From assembly GCA_016841565.1 (NCBI GenBank), contig JAENYX010000024.1, positions 1-40,683 of the forward strand: a stretch of 40,683 bases of DNA, read 5' to 3'. Numbering within the stretch: position 1 is the first letter of the stretch; every line of letters starts with the position of its first letter. Shown here in pieces: positions 40,031 through 40,683 of the stretch. Below the pieces are notes generated by a model. The model was not told where the DNA came from and ran no database searches. It saw only the letters and a program-made list of their open reading frames with translations. A program made the position numbers and the translations under genes. Source of the DNA: Clostridium thermobutyricum. Its GTDB lineage: Bacteria; Bacillota; Clostridia; Ch29.

Positions 40031-40566
40031 CTTATTCCCCTTATAGCACCTCCAACTGTTGCAACCCCTACGTTTTTCCAGTTGACCTGACCCGTTGTTA
40101 TATACTCTGTTCCTGCCGTTACTACTCCACTAATTATTGCTCCTGTTAATGCACCAGCAGCCATGGTAATAGCTAATAATGGTATATCCCCGCTGGGGTC
40201 TATATAATTTATCGGGTTGTTTTCTACATATGTATACCTGTTTTGGCTTAAGGCCGTAAGAGGTCACCCAGGTAGCTGTCCCTTGATACAAAGCTGCCGA
40301 CGCCGGGGTCGTAATGCCTTGCCCTTAGGTATATAAGGCCGCTATAGAAGTCGTGGGCTTCTCCGGTAAAGCCAAAGGGTACGTGAAGCAGCTCTTCCTT
40401 ATGCCTGTTAAGTAGAAGCTTACCTGCTGCCTTGGGCTCACCGAAGGGCTCGTATATAAACTTATTCCATACTTCACCATCGCCGTTTACAAGCTGGGTA
40501 GCGCTGCCCAGTCCGTCGTAGAGGTAATACAGCGGGTCAAACCTCTCAGGCTGCAGGCCTTCCAGG
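40027..40566 (-). pseudogene. Frameshifted C-terminus of an RHS-repeat protein
   Basis: Frame 1 reads CNLEGLQPERFDPLYYLYDG, LGSATQLVNGDGEVWNKFIY, EPFGEP, FGFTGEAHDFYSGLIYLRAR, HYDPGVGSFVSRDSYLGDL, the conserved RHS core end. A 1-nt deletion near 40259 moves the rest to another frame: LTALSQNRYTYVENNPINY then IDPSGD, followed by a short Gly-rich tail (GALTGAIISGVVTAG...GGAIRGIR) and TGA. Upstream sequence is interrupted by a repeat. No toxin domain is recognised. The gene seems truncated and broken. Confidence 0.8.
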
Positions 40567-40636
40567 TTACAAGAAAAAGGGACAGGTAAAATACATCTGA
40601 TGCTCCACTCCTGACCCTGAACAATTGGCCTGTCTC
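40549..40636 (-). repeat. RHS fragment with short insertion-like element, copy B
   Basis: Second copy of the arrangement at 39579-39667: GAGACAGGCCAATTGTTCAG to ACCTGTCCC, then CTTGTAACCTGGAAGGCCTGCAG (CNLEGLQ). The element sits at the same codon of the RHS core in both copies. Confidence 0.6.
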
Positions 40637-40683
40637 TCTGTTCGTTTGTCCTTCTATGTCTTCAGCATTCTGCTTTCTACTCT

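Overview
The window looks like chromosomal DNA of an endospore-forming, anaerobic Firmicute, probably a Clostridia member. The grounds are spoVA spore genes with DUF1657/DUF421 partners, strong GGAGG-type ribosome binding sites with many TTG and GTG starts, many lipoproteins with short signal peptides, PadR, IclR and ECF-sigma regulation, and amino-acid fermentation genes. No rRNA, tRNA or CRISPR array was seen. I do not name a genus.

Left part (1-10.8 kb): a low-GC accessory island of small lipoproteins and membrane-anchored proteins of unknown function, mostly on the + strand. A similar leader sequence recurs ahead of several genes, and at least two C-terminal gene stubs remain between genes, so the island appears to grow by duplication and decay. 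It also holds a DUF5050-like propeller protein, a probably inactive tyrosine-recombinase-like protein, an RDD protein, and a GIY-YIG protein embedded in a palindromic 17-bp repeat element that supplies its last codons.

Middle part (10.8-21.4 kb): a cupin, a sigma-like protein, an ECF sigma/anti-sigma pair with a 4-nt overlap, a polysaccharide deacetylase followed by a BNR-propeller lipoprotein, then a minus-strand catabolic block. That block holds an ornithine cyclodeaminase-family reductase, a proline-racemase-fold enzyme whose second catalytic Cys is Thr (as in trans-3-hydroxy-L-proline dehydratase), and a PepV-like dipeptidase. Together they could feed peptides and hydroxyproline to L-proline. 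An elaborate nested-hairpin element of about 200 nt lies between the first two.

Spore and metal part (21.7-31.3 kb): the operon DUF1657 - DUF421/DUF1657 fusion - spoVAC - spoVAD - spoVAEb - DUF1657 matches the layout described for the mobile spoVA2mob heat-resistance operon. A divergent DUF421-DUF4363-membrane protein set faces it. Next come a Cys-rich PadR regulator with a split permease, and acr3-arsR-phosphoesterase. The most striking item is at 30944-31234: a 96-codon reading frame resembling HesB/YneR-like small proteins, interrupted by two adjacent in-frame TGA codons exactly where a Cys is expected and followed by a perfect 7-bp stem with a GUUU loop at the spacing of a bacterial SECIS. 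This is most likely a tandem-selenocysteine protein.

Right part (31.3-40.7 kb): a hemolysin III protein, a DUF438/hemerythrin/PAS protein preceded by a decayed DUF1858-like stub, then a minus-strand uptake and catabolism set: lactate-permease family transporter, formamidase/acetamidase-family enzyme carrying a zinc-ribbon insert, sodium:solute symporter with its YhdT-like small partner, and an IclR regulator with an 8-bp inverted repeat at its own start. The end of the window holds a frameshifted RHS C-terminus overlapping a small membrane protein, plus two copies of a short insertion-like repeat.
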